Below are positions 1 through 10,358 of a stretch of DNA of 64,000 nt, piece by piece. Positions within the stretch are counted from its first letter, which is position 1; every line of letters starts with the position of its first letter. The DNA comes from Verrucomicrobiota bacterium (lineage in GTDB: Bacteria; Verrucomicrobiota; Verrucomicrobiia; Chthoniobacterales; UBA10450): positions 61,784-125,783 of the forward strand of contig QHPU01000041.1 of the NCBI GenBank assembly GCA_003219175.1, in the 5' to 3' direction. The notes under the pieces were generated by a model. The model made no database searches, had not been told where the DNA came from, and worked only from the letters and a program-made list of their open reading frames with translations. Made by a program: the position numbers and the translations under genes.

Positions 1-525
1 GGCCGTCGCAGCGAGGTGGTGGCCTTTGGAGTCAGTGCCCAGCAATATGTTACGCTCGACGATCGCAACCTGCCAAACGGCACTGCCTTAATTCACGGTC
101 TAAATTCCAGCAATACGAATCGCCACGATATCGCCCGGGCGTTAATTGAAGGAATCGTAATCGGACTTGCCCAAGGGATGAACCGCTTGATTAGTCTGGG
201 GATCGAAGCCAAAGAATTGCACATTACCGGAGGCGGCGCCAAGAGTGCCAGCATGCGCCAAATCGTTGCCGACGTTTTCGGTCTCCCGGTAGTCGGATTC
301 AAGGTGGTTGAAGGCGCCGCCCTTGGTGCTGCGGTTCAGGCGGGCTGGACTTATTGTCAGACGAAGGGCGAGCCGCTTCAGCTCGAGAAAATTGTGAAGT
401 CAGCAGTAAAAACCGATCGCAAGACGCGCGCCGAACCGCGCAAAGAAAATCAAGCGCTTTATGCGGATTTGCGTGGACGACACGCCGATCTCACGCGGAA
501 ATTAGCAAGCAGCGGCTATTTATGA
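1..525 (+). CDS. xylB: Xylulokinase-like FGGY carbohydrate kinase, C-terminal part
   Basis: The reading frame is open from the first base, so the gene starts outside the window and only about 174 C-terminal residues are seen, roughly a third of a normal 490-500 aa FGGY kinase. The FGGY C-terminal domain signature ITGGGAKSASMRQIVADVFG is clear, followed by the usual GAALGAAVQAG segment. FGGY kinases phosphorylate sugars with ATP in the cytoplasm; the GGGAKS..RQ..AD..G pattern is typical of xylulokinase (D-xylulose to D-xylulose 5-phosphate). Substrate cannot be fixed without the N-terminal domain. The stop codon overlaps the ubiX start (ATGA), so the two are probably co-transcribed. Confidence 0.85.
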   Translation, partial: GRRSEVVAFGVSAQQYVTLDDRNLPNGTALIHGLNSSNTNRHDIARALIEGIVIGLAQGMNRLISLGIEAKELHITGGGAKSASMRQIVADVFGLPVVGFKVVEGAALGAAVQAGWTYCQTKGEPLQLEKIVKSAVKTDRKTRAEPRKENQALYADLRGRHADLTRKLASSGYL

Positions 526-1091
526 AAATCGTAATCGGCGCGACCGGCGCCAGCGGCAGCATTTATTTGCAGCGTTTGCTCGAACAAATCAACATCACCG
601 AGCACGAAGTTCACCTGGTCATGACCGCACACGCGCGACAGGTCGCCGATCACGAACTTTTGGCCTTTCGTCTTCCCGCGAAAGTCCTTCGGCATGCCGA
701 CAATGATATGAACGTGCCGTTCGTCAGCGGTTCGGCACGTTTCGACGCGATGGTGATCGTGCCCTGCTCCATGTCGACGCTCGGCCGAATCGCCACCGGC
801 TCGGGTCAGAGCGCGTTGTTGCGCGCTGCCGATGTTTTTTTGAAGGAACGCCGTAAACTCATCGTCGTCCCCCGGGAAACGCCATGGAGCCTCATTCAGG
901 CGCGCAATGTCGTGACCTTGATCGAGGCCGGCGCAATCGTCTTGCCTGCTATCCCCTCGTTCTACAGCAATCCCAAAAACGTCAACGATGTCGCGGACAC
1001 GGTAGTGTGGCGCATTCTCGATCAGCTTGGGTTGCCCAGTTCGAAAGCCTTCCGCTGGGAAAGCGCAAAAGCTCGTCCGCCGCAAATTTGA
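522..1091 (+). CDS. ubiX: Flavin prenyltransferase UbiX
   Basis: A 189 aa flavoprotein matching the normal UbiX length. It has the N-terminal nucleotide-binding GATGASGS at residues 6-13, the PCSMST motif at 81-86 and the VPRETPWS segment around 117-123, all UbiX family hallmarks. UbiX joins dimethylallyl phosphate to reduced FMN to make prenyl-FMN, the cofactor of UbiD-type decarboxylases in quinone biosynthesis. The longer ORF-track start at 354 runs inside the kinase gene; the ATG at 522 gives the canonical N terminus and a 4-nt ATGA overlap with the gene before. No ubiD is in the window. Confidence 0.95.
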   Translation: MKIVIGATGASGSIYLQRLLEQINITEHEVHLVMTAHARQVADHELLAFRLPAKVLRHADNDMNVPFVSGSARFDAMVIVPCSMSTLGRIATGSGQSALLRAADVFLKERRKLIVVPRETPWSLIQARNVVTLIEAGAIVLPAIPSFYSNPKNVNDVADTVVWRILDQLGLPSSKAFRWESAKARPPQI

Positions 1092-1738
1092 AGCTCGACC
1101 CGGAAAGTTTCATAACGCGCATTCTTGTCGCATTTGGATTTCGCCTGGTGCAATTGTGGGCACGGACGTTGCGCTATGAAGTTGATGCACGCTCGGCCGT
1201 GCTGGAAACGCCGGTGAGGGAGAACTATATCGGGGCGCTGTGGCACAACCGGCTCCTGTTTATCTCGTATGCCCTGAAGCGATTTGCTCCTCACCGTCCC
1301 GGGGCAGGTCTGATCAGCGCGAGCCGGGATGGAGATTTGGTTGCGGACCTAACGAAACGTTTCGGTTTTGATGTTGTCCGGGGCTCCACTTCGCGGCTCG
1401 GGGCCAGTGCAATGCTGGAACTCGCCGAAGTTCTTGCTTCTGGACGTGACGTCTTGATCACCCCGGATGGGCCGCGCGGGCCAGCTTACGAGCTTGGGCG
1501 TGGTATCATTTTTTTAGCCCAAAAGACAGGAGCCCCAATCCAGCCGATTAATATTGAGTATTCGAGCTGTTGGAGGGCCAGGAGCTGGGACAGATTCATC
1601 CTTCCCCGTCCGTTCTCAAGCGCGCGCGTCATTTTCGGTCCCTTGCTTCGTGTCGCACCCACCAATACGGAAGAAGAATTTGAAGCGGAGCGGCGCCGTC
1701 TACAGAATGCAATGATGGCGCTGGTCGAAATGCGCTGA
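1088..1738 (+). CDS. Lysophospholipid acyltransferase-like protein (DUF374)
   Basis: About 216 aa with DUF374 family features: an N-terminal hydrophobic stretch, WHNRLLF near residue 52, SASRDGD near 77, RGSTSRLGA and ITPDGPRGP. These are the PlsC-like acyltransferase-related blocks. The family is thought to act on lipids at the inner membrane, often in lipid A or LPS contexts; the substrate is not known here. The start is a TTG that overlaps the ubiX stop (TTGA) and gives the normal family length; upstream in-frame codons lie inside ubiX. It ends 13 nt before folD, so it belongs to the same operon. Confidence 0.82.
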   Translation: MKLDPESFITRILVAFGFRLVQLWARTLRYEVDARSAVLETPVRENYIGALWHNRLLFISYALKRFAPHRPGAGLISASRDGDLVADLTKRFGFDVVRGSTSRLGASAMLELAEVLASGRDVLITPDGPRGPAYELGRGIIFLAQKTGAPIQPINIEYSSCWRARSWDRFILPRPFSSARVIFGPLLRVAPTNTEEEFEAERRRLQNAMMALVEMR

Positions 1739-1751
1739 TAGCTTCTGCGCC

Positions 1752-2642
1752 ATGCCAAGACTGATCGATGGCAGAGCCGTCGCACAAAAGGTTTACGCAG
1801 AACTACGCGAAGAAATTGCCAATCTCAAATCGCGGGGATCAATCCCGGGGCTGGCGGTAATTCTCATCGGCGACGATCCCGCCTCGCGCACCTACGTGCG
1901 GGCCAAAGACAAAATGTGCCGCGAACTGGGTCTTCATTCGGTGAAACTCGAATTGCCCGCGACGACGACGCAGGAGGAACTCCTTGCCCGGGTGGACGAA
2001 CTCAATCGCAACCAGAAAATCCACGGCATTCTTGTGCAATCACCACCGCCGCCACAGATCGACGAGGCGGCTATCGTGCGCGCACTCGATTCGCAGAAAG
2101 ACGTCGACGGATTCCACCCACTCAACGTCGCGAAGCTCGCGCTTGACGACGAAACAGGTTTTGTTCCCTGCACTCCACTTGGTTGCCTGCGTTTGCTCCG
2201 TGAAAGCGGGGTCGCCCTCTCCGGTGCCAACGTCGTCGTGCTGGGCCGCAGTATGATCGTCGGAAAACCGATGGCGCTCTTGCTTATACGCAAGGGCATT
2301 GATGCGACTGTCACCGTCATCCATTCGCGCACTCGACACATCTCGGAGATTTGTCACCGCGCCGATGTCATTATTGCCGCAATCGGTCGTCCACATTTCG
2401 TTAGAACAGAATTTGTGGGTGAAGGCGCGACGGTAATCGATGTGGGAATTAACCGGGTGGACGACGCGACGAACGAGCGCGGTTACAAACTCGTTGGCGA
2501 TGTCGATTTCGACGCGGTGGCAGAAATTGCCGGCGCGATTACTCCCGTTCCTGGTGGTGTCGGTCCGATGACGATCGCGATGTTAATGTCGAACACCGTG
2601 AAGGCTTGCCGGCAAATCACTTCATCCTCAACGCCTGGATAA
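1752..2642 (+). CDS. folD: Bifunctional methylenetetrahydrofolate dehydrogenase/cyclohydrolase FolD
   Basis: A 296 aa protein of normal FolD length. Tyr48 and the catalytic Lys52 sit in [12 protein letters not shown], Gln96 in GILVQSPPP and Asp117 in KDVDGFHP. The NADP-binding [14 protein letters not shown] and the C-terminal [10 protein letters not shown] are present. It interconverts 5,10-methylene-, methenyl- and 10-formyl-tetrahydrofolate in the cytosol, feeding purine synthesis (purN lies further on), thymidylate synthesis (thyA) and methionine synthesis (metF). It is the last gene of the leftmost + strand operon. Confidence 0.96.
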   Translation: MPRLIDGRAVAQKVYAELREEIANLKSRGSIPGLAVILIGDDPASRTYVRAKDKMCRELGLHSVKLELPATTTQEELLARVDELNRNQKIHGILVQSPPPPQIDEAAIVRALDSQKDVDGFHPLNVAKLALDDETGFVPCTPLGCLRLLRESGVALSGANVVVLGRSMIVGKPMALLLIRKGIDATVTVIHSRTRHISEICHRADVIIAAIGRPHFVRTEFVGEGATVIDVGINRVDDATNERGYKLVGDVDFDAVAEIAGAITPVPGGVGPMTIAMLMSNTVKACRQITSSSTPG

Positions 2643-2662
2643 CCGCTGGGCCCGGAAAAATA

Positions 2663-3745
2663 TTACCGGACGATTCTTCGCGTCAGAAAACGCAAGAGTG
2701 CCGGTTGAAAACGGGCGAAGTCGAGCAAAATCGATCCGAGCTTTGGTGACACAACTGCACTACGCGCTAGAGTGTTAATCCACAATCGGCCACGATACAT
2801 CGCAGTATGCTTCGCGGCATATTCAGCGGTTGCGTCCGTTGAATTTTCCTGAACAATTCTTGCCGTCGCAGTCGCGGCCAGCACACCCGAGCGCAGCGCA
2901 TAAAAAATTCCTTCACCGGTAAATGGTTCTACGACACGAGCAGCATCGCCGGCAAACAACAGATTCCGGTGCGCCGGAGGAACCGTCGCGCGCGTCAATG
3001 GCGTGATTGTTCGCCATTGCTGAGCTGTCGAGAGTGCGAATTGTTCGATTGCCCACTTTTGCAATGTGCGAATCGATTTGGGCTTCCCAACCAGACAGAG
3101 GTTGAATTCACCTTCGCTTACCGGTGCCTGGCCGGAATAGCCGCCCGGCAGCAATTGCAGAACGACCTTGTTTCCGAAATGAGGCGGCAATGAAATGTGC
3201 GCCTGCAGCGCCACGCGTTCCTTTCCGATGTGCGGAAGCAACCCGCACAACCGCGCCACGGTTGAGTTGCGGCCGTCCGCTGCCACCAAAACCTGCGCTC
3301 GACAAGCGAACGCATCCGCAATCGTCAGTTTCCAATCGCCATTGGTTTTCTCGAGCGATGTCAGCGTGCTTTTTTCCCGGATTTCTGCACCAAGCTGAGA
3401 GGCACGATCGAGCAGGAGAGTATCGAAGATACTCCGTTTAATGGCGATCTCAGCGTCTTCGCCCTGCGGGAGCGCAATCTCCATGCTCCGATCGTGCAAG
3501 CCAATGAACGCAACCGATGCCAGAGTGGCATGAGGCGCTTCTCGCACCCGTTGATCAATTCCGAGCTGCCGCAAAATCGGCCAGCACTCCGGATTCAAAC
3601 AATCGCCGCACACTTTTTCCCGCGGAAATTTTTCGCGTTCGATCAGAACCGTCCGCAATCCTGCCGCAGCACAAAATGCGGCGCAAACCGACCCTGCGGG
3701 CCCGCCGCCGACGACCGCGACATCAAAAATTTCCATATCATTCAA
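2663..3745 (-). CDS. FAD-dependent oxidoreductase, geranylgeranyl reductase family
   Basis: A 360 aa flavoprotein. The N terminus has the Rossmann dinucleotide motif DVAVVGGGPAGS followed by EREKFPREKVCGDCLNPE, typical of the geranylgeranyl reductase/lipid dehydrogenase-like family. A second FAD-contact motif GDAARVVEPFTGEGI lies near residue 265. Members reduce isoprenoid chains or act as halogenase-like or hydroxylase-like monooxygenases; the true substrate cannot be read from the sequence. It converges on folD with about 20 nt between stops and is transcribed away from the M50 protease gene, so both start from the 80-nt gap around 3746-3826. Confidence 0.85.
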   Translation of the reverse strand: MNDMEIFDVAVVGGGPAGSVCAAFCAAAGLRTVLIEREKFPREKVCGDCLNPECWPILRQLGIDQRVREAPHATLASVAFIGLHDRSMEIALPQGEDAEIAIKRSIFDTLLLDRASQLGAEIREKSTLTSLEKTNGDWKLTIADAFACRAQVLVAADGRNSTVARLCGLLPHIGKERVALQAHISLPPHFGNKVVLQLLPGGYSGQAPVSEGEFNLCLVGKPKSIRTLQKWAIEQFALSTAQQWRTITPLTRATVPPAHRNLLFAGDAARVVEPFTGEGIFYALRSGVLAATATARIVQENSTDATAEYAAKHTAMYRGRLWINTLARSAVVSPKLGSILLDFARFQPALLRFLTRRIVR

Positions 3746-3763
3746 GACGGGGCTGTCGCTAAC

Positions 3764-3780
3764 GCCAATCCGGCTCGGAC
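3764..3780. repeat. Dispersed 18-nt hairpin repeat (family A), copy 1
   Basis: GCCAATCCGGCTCGGAC, one mismatch from the consensus GCCAGTCCGGCTCGGACC. The core GTCCG..CGGAC can pair into a 5-bp hairpin. It lies in the divergent promoter region between the reductase and the M50 protease. Confidence 0.7.
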
Positions 3781-3826
3781 GTGCCGCCTTTGACGTGCGA
3801 TATGTTTGAGGACGACATTTGTTTCA

Positions 3827-4957
3827 ATGAGCTGGTCACTTCCAATCTTCCGCGTCTACGGAATCCAGTTGCGGATTCATGTCACCTTTTTGCTTCTAAT
3901 CGGATGGCTGGCATTCGGTTATTACGCACAGGGCGGCTCGGCCATCGCCTTTTGGCGCGTAATTTTTGTCCTGTTGCTGTTTGTTTGTGTTGTCCTGCAC
4001 GAGTTTGGCCACGCCATCGCAGCGAAAAACTACGGCATCAATACTCCTGACATCACCCTTTTGCCGATTGGCGGCGTCGCCCGCCTGCAGCGAATGCCTG
4101 AGGAACCGTGGCAAGAACTGGTTATCGCGCTGGCTGGTCCGCTTGTAAACGTGGTGATCGCTCTCACCTTGTTCGTATTCGTTGGCTGGCGCGGATTTTC
4201 CCTCGAACACGCTGCCTCCGGTGCGGACCTCCTCGTTCAGTTGCTCGCGATCAATGTGATACTCGTCCTCTTCAATCTGCTGCCGGCATTTCCAATGGAC
4301 GGCGGCCGCGTTTTGCGCGCCCTTCTCGCAACGCGACTGAGTTACGCGCGTGCCACTCAAATTGCCGCCAGCATCGGCCAAGCATGCGCCTTTATCTTTG
4401 GGTTTCTTGGTCTGTTTGGAAATCCGCTCCTCATCTTTATCGCCCTATTTGTTTATATGGGTGCGTCGCAGGAGGCAGCGCTCGCCCAAATCAAAGATAT
4501 TTCCCGCAGTTTCCCGGTCTCGAGTGCGATGGTGCGCGAGTTCCGGTCGCTGCCGCAAACCGCCACCCTTCAGGAAGCGGTCGACGCGCTTCTTGCCACC
4601 TCGCAGCACGATTTTCCGGTGGTGGATGAGACCGGCAACGTCGCCGGCGTTTTGACCCGGCACGATTTGATCGCGGCGCTGCGCAAACATGACCCGCAAA
4701 TCCAGGTCGGCGAGGTAATGCGTCGCGACATCCCGACGGTGACGACAGGCACGCGTTTCGAGGAGGCATTTCGAATCATGCAGGAATGCAATTGTCCCGT
4801 CGTACCGGTACTGGATGGAATGAAGCGACTGGTGGGTCTGTTGACTCCCGAAAACGTGACCGAATTGATGATGGTCCACTCGGCAATGCCACAGCGCCGG
4901 CCTAGGAGACTATTGAAGAGCCCTCATCCTAACCTTCTCCCAGTGGGAGAGGACTAA
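3827..4957 (+). CDS. Site-2 protease family (M50) zinc metalloprotease with CBS domains
   Basis: About 376 aa. HEFGH at residues 58-62 is the zinc-binding motif inside a transmembrane helix, and NLLPAFPMDGGR (Asp158) gives the third ligand. Four to six hydrophobic helices span residues 15-215, and two CBS motifs fill 225-350 (REFRSLPQTATLQEAVD; MRRDIPTVTTGTRFEEA). M50-CBS proteins cleave membrane proteins and may sense adenine nucleotides through CBS; the substrate is unknown. The ATG at 3827 (MSWSLPIFRVYGI) matches the family start better than the TTG at 3806. The last residues (SPHPNLLPVGED) are encoded by a palindromic repeat. Confidence 0.88.
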   Translation: MSWSLPIFRVYGIQLRIHVTFLLLIGWLAFGYYAQGGSAIAFWRVIFVLLLFVCVVLHEFGHAIAAKNYGINTPDITLLPIGGVARLQRMPEEPWQELVIALAGPLVNVVIALTLFVFVGWRGFSLEHAASGADLLVQLLAINVILVLFNLLPAFPMDGGRVLRALLATRLSYARATQIAASIGQACAFIFGFLGLFGNPLLIFIALFVYMGASQEAALAQIKDISRSFPVSSAMVREFRSLPQTATLQEAVDALLATSQHDFPVVDETGNVAGVLTRHDLIAALRKHDPQIQVGEVMRRDIPTVTTGTRFEEAFRIMQECNCPVVPVLDGMKRLVGLLTPENVTELMMVHSAMPQRRPRRLLKSPHPNLLPVGED

Positions 4958-5033
4958 GATGAGGGACAAATTGCAGGGCAGGCGCTCCTGATTTCCGATT
5001 GCACAACCGGCAAGCGAGGCGCTTGCCCTACAA
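4921..5033. repeat. Two adjacent palindromic repeats at the 3' end of the M50 gene
   Basis: 4921-4965 folds CCCTCATC against GATGAGGG, with a nested TTCTCCCA/TGGGAGA pairing. 4971-5033 pairs TTGCAGGGCAGGCGC with GCGCTTGCCCTACAA (imperfect). The first palindrome contains the stop codon of the M50 protease; together they fill most of the gap before uvrC and could end transcription. Confidence 0.75.
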
Positions 5034-5072
5034 TTCTGGCAGGGCGATTTTCAATCTTATCAAGAGCTGGCG

Positions 5073-6632
5073 GTGACTAAAAAAGAAAAACCAGATCTAA
5101 CGAAAAAGGTACACGAGGTGCCGCACAAACCCGGTGTTTATTTGATGCGCGATCGTTTCAACCGCGTCATCTACGTCGGCAAAGCGCGCGATCTGCGCAA
5201 ACGCGTTGGCTCCTATTTCATGCCCTCGAAAATGGCAGTGGCTGATCTGAAGACTCGCGCCATGCTGGACGCGGTTTGGGATTTTGAGACCCACACCGTG
5301 CAGAGTGAAGCCGAATCGATTTTGCTCGAAGGTAAATTGATCAAGGAATACCGGCCGCGCTACAACGTTTCCTTTCGCGACGATAAGCGCTTCCTCCTGG
5401 TCAAGGTGGATCAGACCGAAGAATGGCCGCGGTTTCGTCTCGCCCGTTTCAAGAAAGAGGACAACGCCCGCTACTTCGGACCATATGCACACGCCGGCGC
5501 GCTTCGGCAGACGTTAAATTTTATGCGCAAGAAATTCGGAGTGCTTACCTTTGGCCGTGGGTCACCGACGGAGCGTGAGTTGAAGTCGTCAACCTATCAG
5601 GTGCCGATGAAGTTAAGCGAGATTACACCGGAAATTTATCGTGAACGGGTCGCGCAGGCCTGCGAATTTCTCGAGGGACATTCGCGCGAAATGATGGCGG
5701 AGTTGGAGAAGCAAATGCGGGCGCAAGCCGAGAAGCTCGATTTTGAAAAGGCGGCGGAGTTGCGCAACATGCTAGACGATCTGCGCCGAACGACCCGACC
5801 TACGCGTCGTTTCACTCGTGGTTCGTTGCCAACCACGATTGATCCGGAAGCGGACGTTCGCGCTTTGGCCGACGCTTTGCAATTGCCGAAAATCCCGCGC
5901 GTGATGGAATGCTTCGATATTTCCAACATCAGCACGACGCACGTCGTCGCGTCGATGGTCTGTTTTCGAGACGGTGTTCCGGACAAGAATTGTTATCGTC
6001 GCTATCGAATTCGCACCGTCGAAGGCCAGGATGATTTCGCCAGCATGGCTGAGGTAGTGCGGCGAAGATATTCCCGAATCTTGCTTGAAGCCCGCGACGT
6101 GAATCCGGATGTGGCGGAATTTTCGCAGGAAAATCCCGCAGAAGCGCTGGAGCGCCAATCAACTATCAACTCTCAACCATCCACTGTGAATCTAGTCCGT
6201 TTGCCTGATCTCATCATTGTCGATGGCGGCAAGGGCCAGCTCTCCTCCGCCTGCAAAGAACTACAGCGGCTCGGGTTGCACGATCTGCCGATCATCGGTC
6301 TGGCCAAGGAAGACGAAGAAATCTATCGGCCCGGCCGGGCGCTGCCGTTGCAATTGCCGGATGATTCAGGCGCGTTACGTCTGCTTCAACGCATCCGCGA
6401 CGAAGCCCATCGTTTCGCCAACGCGTATCATCAGCTGCTGATGAAGAAACGAGTTGGTGAAAGCATTCTCGACGATTGCCCGGGCGTTAGCCAGCATCGC
6501 AAAAACCTGTTGCTGCGAAAATTTGGCTCAGTAAAACGGTTGCGGCGGGCCAGTGTGGAAGAAATCGCGGCTACGGATGGAATCGGAACAAAGTTGGCGG
6601 CCGACGTGCATCGGTTTTTACAAACGCACTAA
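5073..6632 (+). CDS. uvrC: Excinuclease ABC subunit C
   Basis: A 519 aa nuclease, shorter than the ~600 aa typical of UvrC. The GIY-YIG domain is at residues 15-95 (GVYLMRD, IYVGKARDLRKRVGSYF, catalytic Glu in LEGKLIKEYRPRYN). The UVR/UvrB-binding helix is near 205-240 (EKLDFEKAAELRNMLDDL), and the RNase H-like domain has ECFDISN, IIVDGGKGQL and DEAHRFAN. A short helix-hairpin-helix ends the protein. UvrC makes both incisions in nucleotide excision repair. Oddities: the cysteine cluster normally following GIY-YIG is absent, and 6155-6192 looks like an in-frame repeat insertion. The start is GTG. Confidence 0.93.
   Translation: MTKKEKPDLTKKVHEVPHKPGVYLMRDRFNRVIYVGKARDLRKRVGSYFMPSKMAVADLKTRAMLDAVWDFETHTVQSEAESILLEGKLIKEYRPRYNVSFRDDKRFLLVKVDQTEEWPRFRLARFKKEDNARYFGPYAHAGALRQTLNFMRKKFGVLTFGRGSPTERELKSSTYQVPMKLSEITPEIYRERVAQACEFLEGHSREMMAELEKQMRAQAEKLDFEKAAELRNMLDDLRRTTRPTRRFTRGSLPTTIDPEADVRALADALQLPKIPRVMECFDISNISTTHVVASMVCFRDGVPDKNCYRRYRIRTVEGQDDFASMAEVVRRRYSRILLEARDVNPDVAEFSQENPAEALERQSTINSQPSTVNLVRLPDLIIVDGGKGQLSSACKELQRLGLHDLPIIGLAKEDEEIYRPGRALPLQLPDDSGALRLLQRIRDEAHRFANAYHQLLMKKRVGESILDDCPGVSQHRKNLLLRKFGSVKRLRRASVEEIAATDGIGTKLAADVHRFLQTH
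6155..6192. repeat. Low-complexity repeat inserted in frame in uvrC
   Basis: CAATCAACTATCAACTCTCA and following bases are a pyrimidine/A-rich CAACTNTCAA direct repeat, very unlike the surrounding codon use. It encodes QSTINSQPSTVN in a loop between the two RNase H-like motifs of UvrC. Confidence 0.55.
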
Positions 6633-6671
6633 GGCTGATCATTCTAAATCACGCACAGAATTCCTGATCGG

Positions 6672-8606
6672 ATGAGAGGTTTAATCGCGCGCGTTGGTTT
6701 TATATCGCTGATGATGGCGACTTCGAATGCGACCGGACAACAATTGGCGCCGTCTCCGTCGACGACGCCCAGTGCCACGCCCTCGGAAGAAGTCGCGCAA
6801 CCTGCGCTCGACGAGGAAATTGTTCCGACCTTCGAGACGCAAAAACTCGCGCGCACTTACATCCTCGATATCCCGGCGCCGCGTGGACAGATTACCGATC
6901 GCAACGGTGCGCCGTTCGCGCAAAACCGACTCAGCTACAGTCTGGCGATCAATTTTCCAACCCCACTTGAGTTTAACGACAGTCAGACCTTGGAATTTGC
7001 GCATCGGCAGATCGCGACCGCACAGAGGTTACTCGGCCGCCAAATCCGGATTGCCGACGACGCTATTCTCCGTCACTACCATAACCGCGGAATTCTGCCC
7101 TTCGAGATTTCGACCAATCTTTCCGCGGAAGAATACGAGGCTGCGAAAGCGCATCTGCCATCGGAAATGACACTGCGCGGTGTTTACATTCGCGTTTATC
7201 CACAGGGCAAGGTTGCCGGACAGGTCGTCGGTTATTGTGGACGGACAGGGCGCAATCCCGACGGGATCATCGACAATCATGAAACCATCTGGCCAGAAAC
7301 CGAGGGGCGCGAAGGGATCGAACAAACCTTCAATGCTGTGTTAACCGGCAAACACGGTGAGTATAAGATGACCTTCGACAGAGATGGCCGAAGAACTTCG
7401 GAAAAGATCGCTTCACCTCCTGTTCCCGGTCACACGGTGGTGACCACATTAGACCTGCGGTTGCAGGAATTGGCTGAGAAAGCTCTCGAGGCGAAGGCGA
7501 AACGCGGTGCCATCGTGATCATGGATCCGAACAACGGCGACATTCTCGCGCTCGCGTCCTGGCCAGATTACAACCCCAACGTTTTCGTTCCTTCGATTTC
7601 GGCGGAAAACTTTAAGGCGTTGCAAGATGACCCTGGGATTCCACTTTTGCCACGCGCTTTTCGTTCATCCTACCCGCCCGGATCGACCTTCAAAGTCGCC
7701 GTCGGCATCGCCGCGCTGGAAAGCGGATCGGTAACACCGAGTGAACAGTATCAATGCGTCCCATCGATCCAGATCGGGAACCTCACCTTTCACAATTGGA
7801 AAAAAAGCGATCGCGGCTTCCTGAATTTCGTTCAGGCCCTGACCGAATCCTGCGACACTTGGTTTTATCAGGTCGGAATCAAGACCGGCGCGGATCCGAT
7901 CATCGATTGGGCGCAGAAACTCGGTTTCGGCGCAAAAACCGGAATTCCCATTCGCGGCGAAGTAGAAGGGCGCGTGCCTAACGATTCCTATATGAAGGCA
8001 ACACATGGGCGAAAGTTATTGAATGGGGACATCGCCAATCTTTCCATCGGCCAAGGCGACACGCAGGTTACGCCATTACAGATGGCACAGGCGATGTCGA
8101 TCGTCGCCAACGGAGGGACGTTTTACCAAACACGGCTAGTGCAGCAGGTGCAATCAATCGATGGCGGCATCGTGACGGCTTACAATGTGCGCGAGAAACG
8201 GACGCTGAATTTTTCCTCAGAAACGCTTGCGCAGCTTCGCGAGGGAATGATAAACGCGGTCAACGGCCCTGCGGGAACTGCCCATGCCGCTAGCCTCGAC
8301 CCCGTAACTGTGGCTGGCAAAACCGGGACGGCGCAATGGGGACCAAAAAATAAGGAGCGAACGGCGGCGTGGTTTGCCGGTTTTTTGCCCGCGCAAAAGC
8401 CGCAGTACGCTTTTGCGGCGCTTTACGAAGGCGACGTGGGTGTGAAAGCACACGGTGGAACTGTGGCAGCGCCGCTGATTGCCCAAGTTTTCAAGGAAGT
8501 TTACAAAGGCGAGCAGGCCAACGGTCGCCGTAATCGTCGTGGGCAAGTGGAAGAATCACCAACGGTCCGTCGCGCCGAGCCGGTCGAGGACGATTCCGGC
8601 GACTAA
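6672..8606 (+). CDS. Class B penicillin-binding protein, PBP2-like transpeptidase
   Basis: 644 aa. A PBP dimerisation region (ILDIPAPRGQITDRNG) is followed by a transpeptidase domain with all three active-site motifs: STFK (Ser338), SCD (Ser393, as in PBP2) and KTG (Lys550 in VAGKTGTAQWG). It cross-links peptidoglycan in the periplasm; PBP2 normally serves elongation with RodA. The N terminus (GLIARVGFISLMMATSNATGQ) looks like a short signal peptide followed by a Pro/Ser/Thr-rich linker, not the long uncleaved anchor expected in this class. No rodA or mreBCD is nearby, so the cellular role is inferred from the domain only. Confidence 0.9.
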   Translation: MRGLIARVGFISLMMATSNATGQQLAPSPSTTPSATPSEEVAQPALDEEIVPTFETQKLARTYILDIPAPRGQITDRNGAPFAQNRLSYSLAINFPTPLEFNDSQTLEFAHRQIATAQRLLGRQIRIADDAILRHYHNRGILPFEISTNLSAEEYEAAKAHLPSEMTLRGVYIRVYPQGKVAGQVVGYCGRTGRNPDGIIDNHETIWPETEGREGIEQTFNAVLTGKHGEYKMTFDRDGRRTSEKIASPPVPGHTVVTTLDLRLQELAEKALEAKAKRGAIVIMDPNNGDILALASWPDYNPNVFVPSISAENFKALQDDPGIPLLPRAFRSSYPPGSTFKVAVGIAALESGSVTPSEQYQCVPSIQIGNLTFHNWKKSDRGFLNFVQALTESCDTWFYQVGIKTGADPIIDWAQKLGFGAKTGIPIRGEVEGRVPNDSYMKATHGRKLLNGDIANLSIGQGDTQVTPLQMAQAMSIVANGGTFYQTRLVQQVQSIDGGIVTAYNVREKRTLNFSSETLAQLREGMINAVNGPAGTAHAASLDPVTVAGKTGTAQWGPKNKERTAAWFAGFLPAQKPQYAFAALYEGDVGVKAHGGTVAAPLIAQVFKEVYKGEQANGRRNRRGQVEESPTVRRAEPVEDDSGD

Positions 8607-8633
8607 CGAATCAGATATCCGTTCTCATAACGT

Positions 8634-8737
8634 GTCATCCCGATTCGCGAGGATCTCACCAACACGGAAGAACCAACCGATCTGAGTTGTCTGATCGACG
8701 ACCGTTGGCGAGGTCCCTCGCCTGCGCGCGGGATGAC
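8634..8737. repeat. Family B palindrome (GTCATCC...GGATGAC), copy 1
   Basis: GTCATCCCGATTCGCGAGGA on the left and a GGTCCCTCGCCTGCGCGCGGGATGAC half on the right form an imperfect long inverted repeat. It fills the gap between the convergent PBP2 and gdhA genes and may act as a two-way terminator. Confidence 0.65.
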
Positions 8738-8796
8738 GGAGTTTACTTCTCGCTCCCGGTTTGGGAACCAAAGATACGAACGGCCCTTCCCTCGAT

Positions 8797-10188
<1,392 letters not shown>

Positions 10189-10358
10189 TTAGGCGGGCGC
10201 TGGAAATACAAGCACAATTTTCCTGTGCACTCTCGATTTTTTTGCTCGGAAGTTCAACTACAAATGATAGGAACGCCAAACTGGCATTCAGGGCTGGCCG
10301 TGACCATAAACTTAAACGGCTGATCCGCTAAACCCGCGAAACGACGCCAAAGAAGCAA

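Noticed and set aside
516-1085. 189-aa minus-strand ORF opposite ubiX
   Set aside because: Same length as ubiX because of codon bias; UbiX motifs are unambiguous on the + strand.
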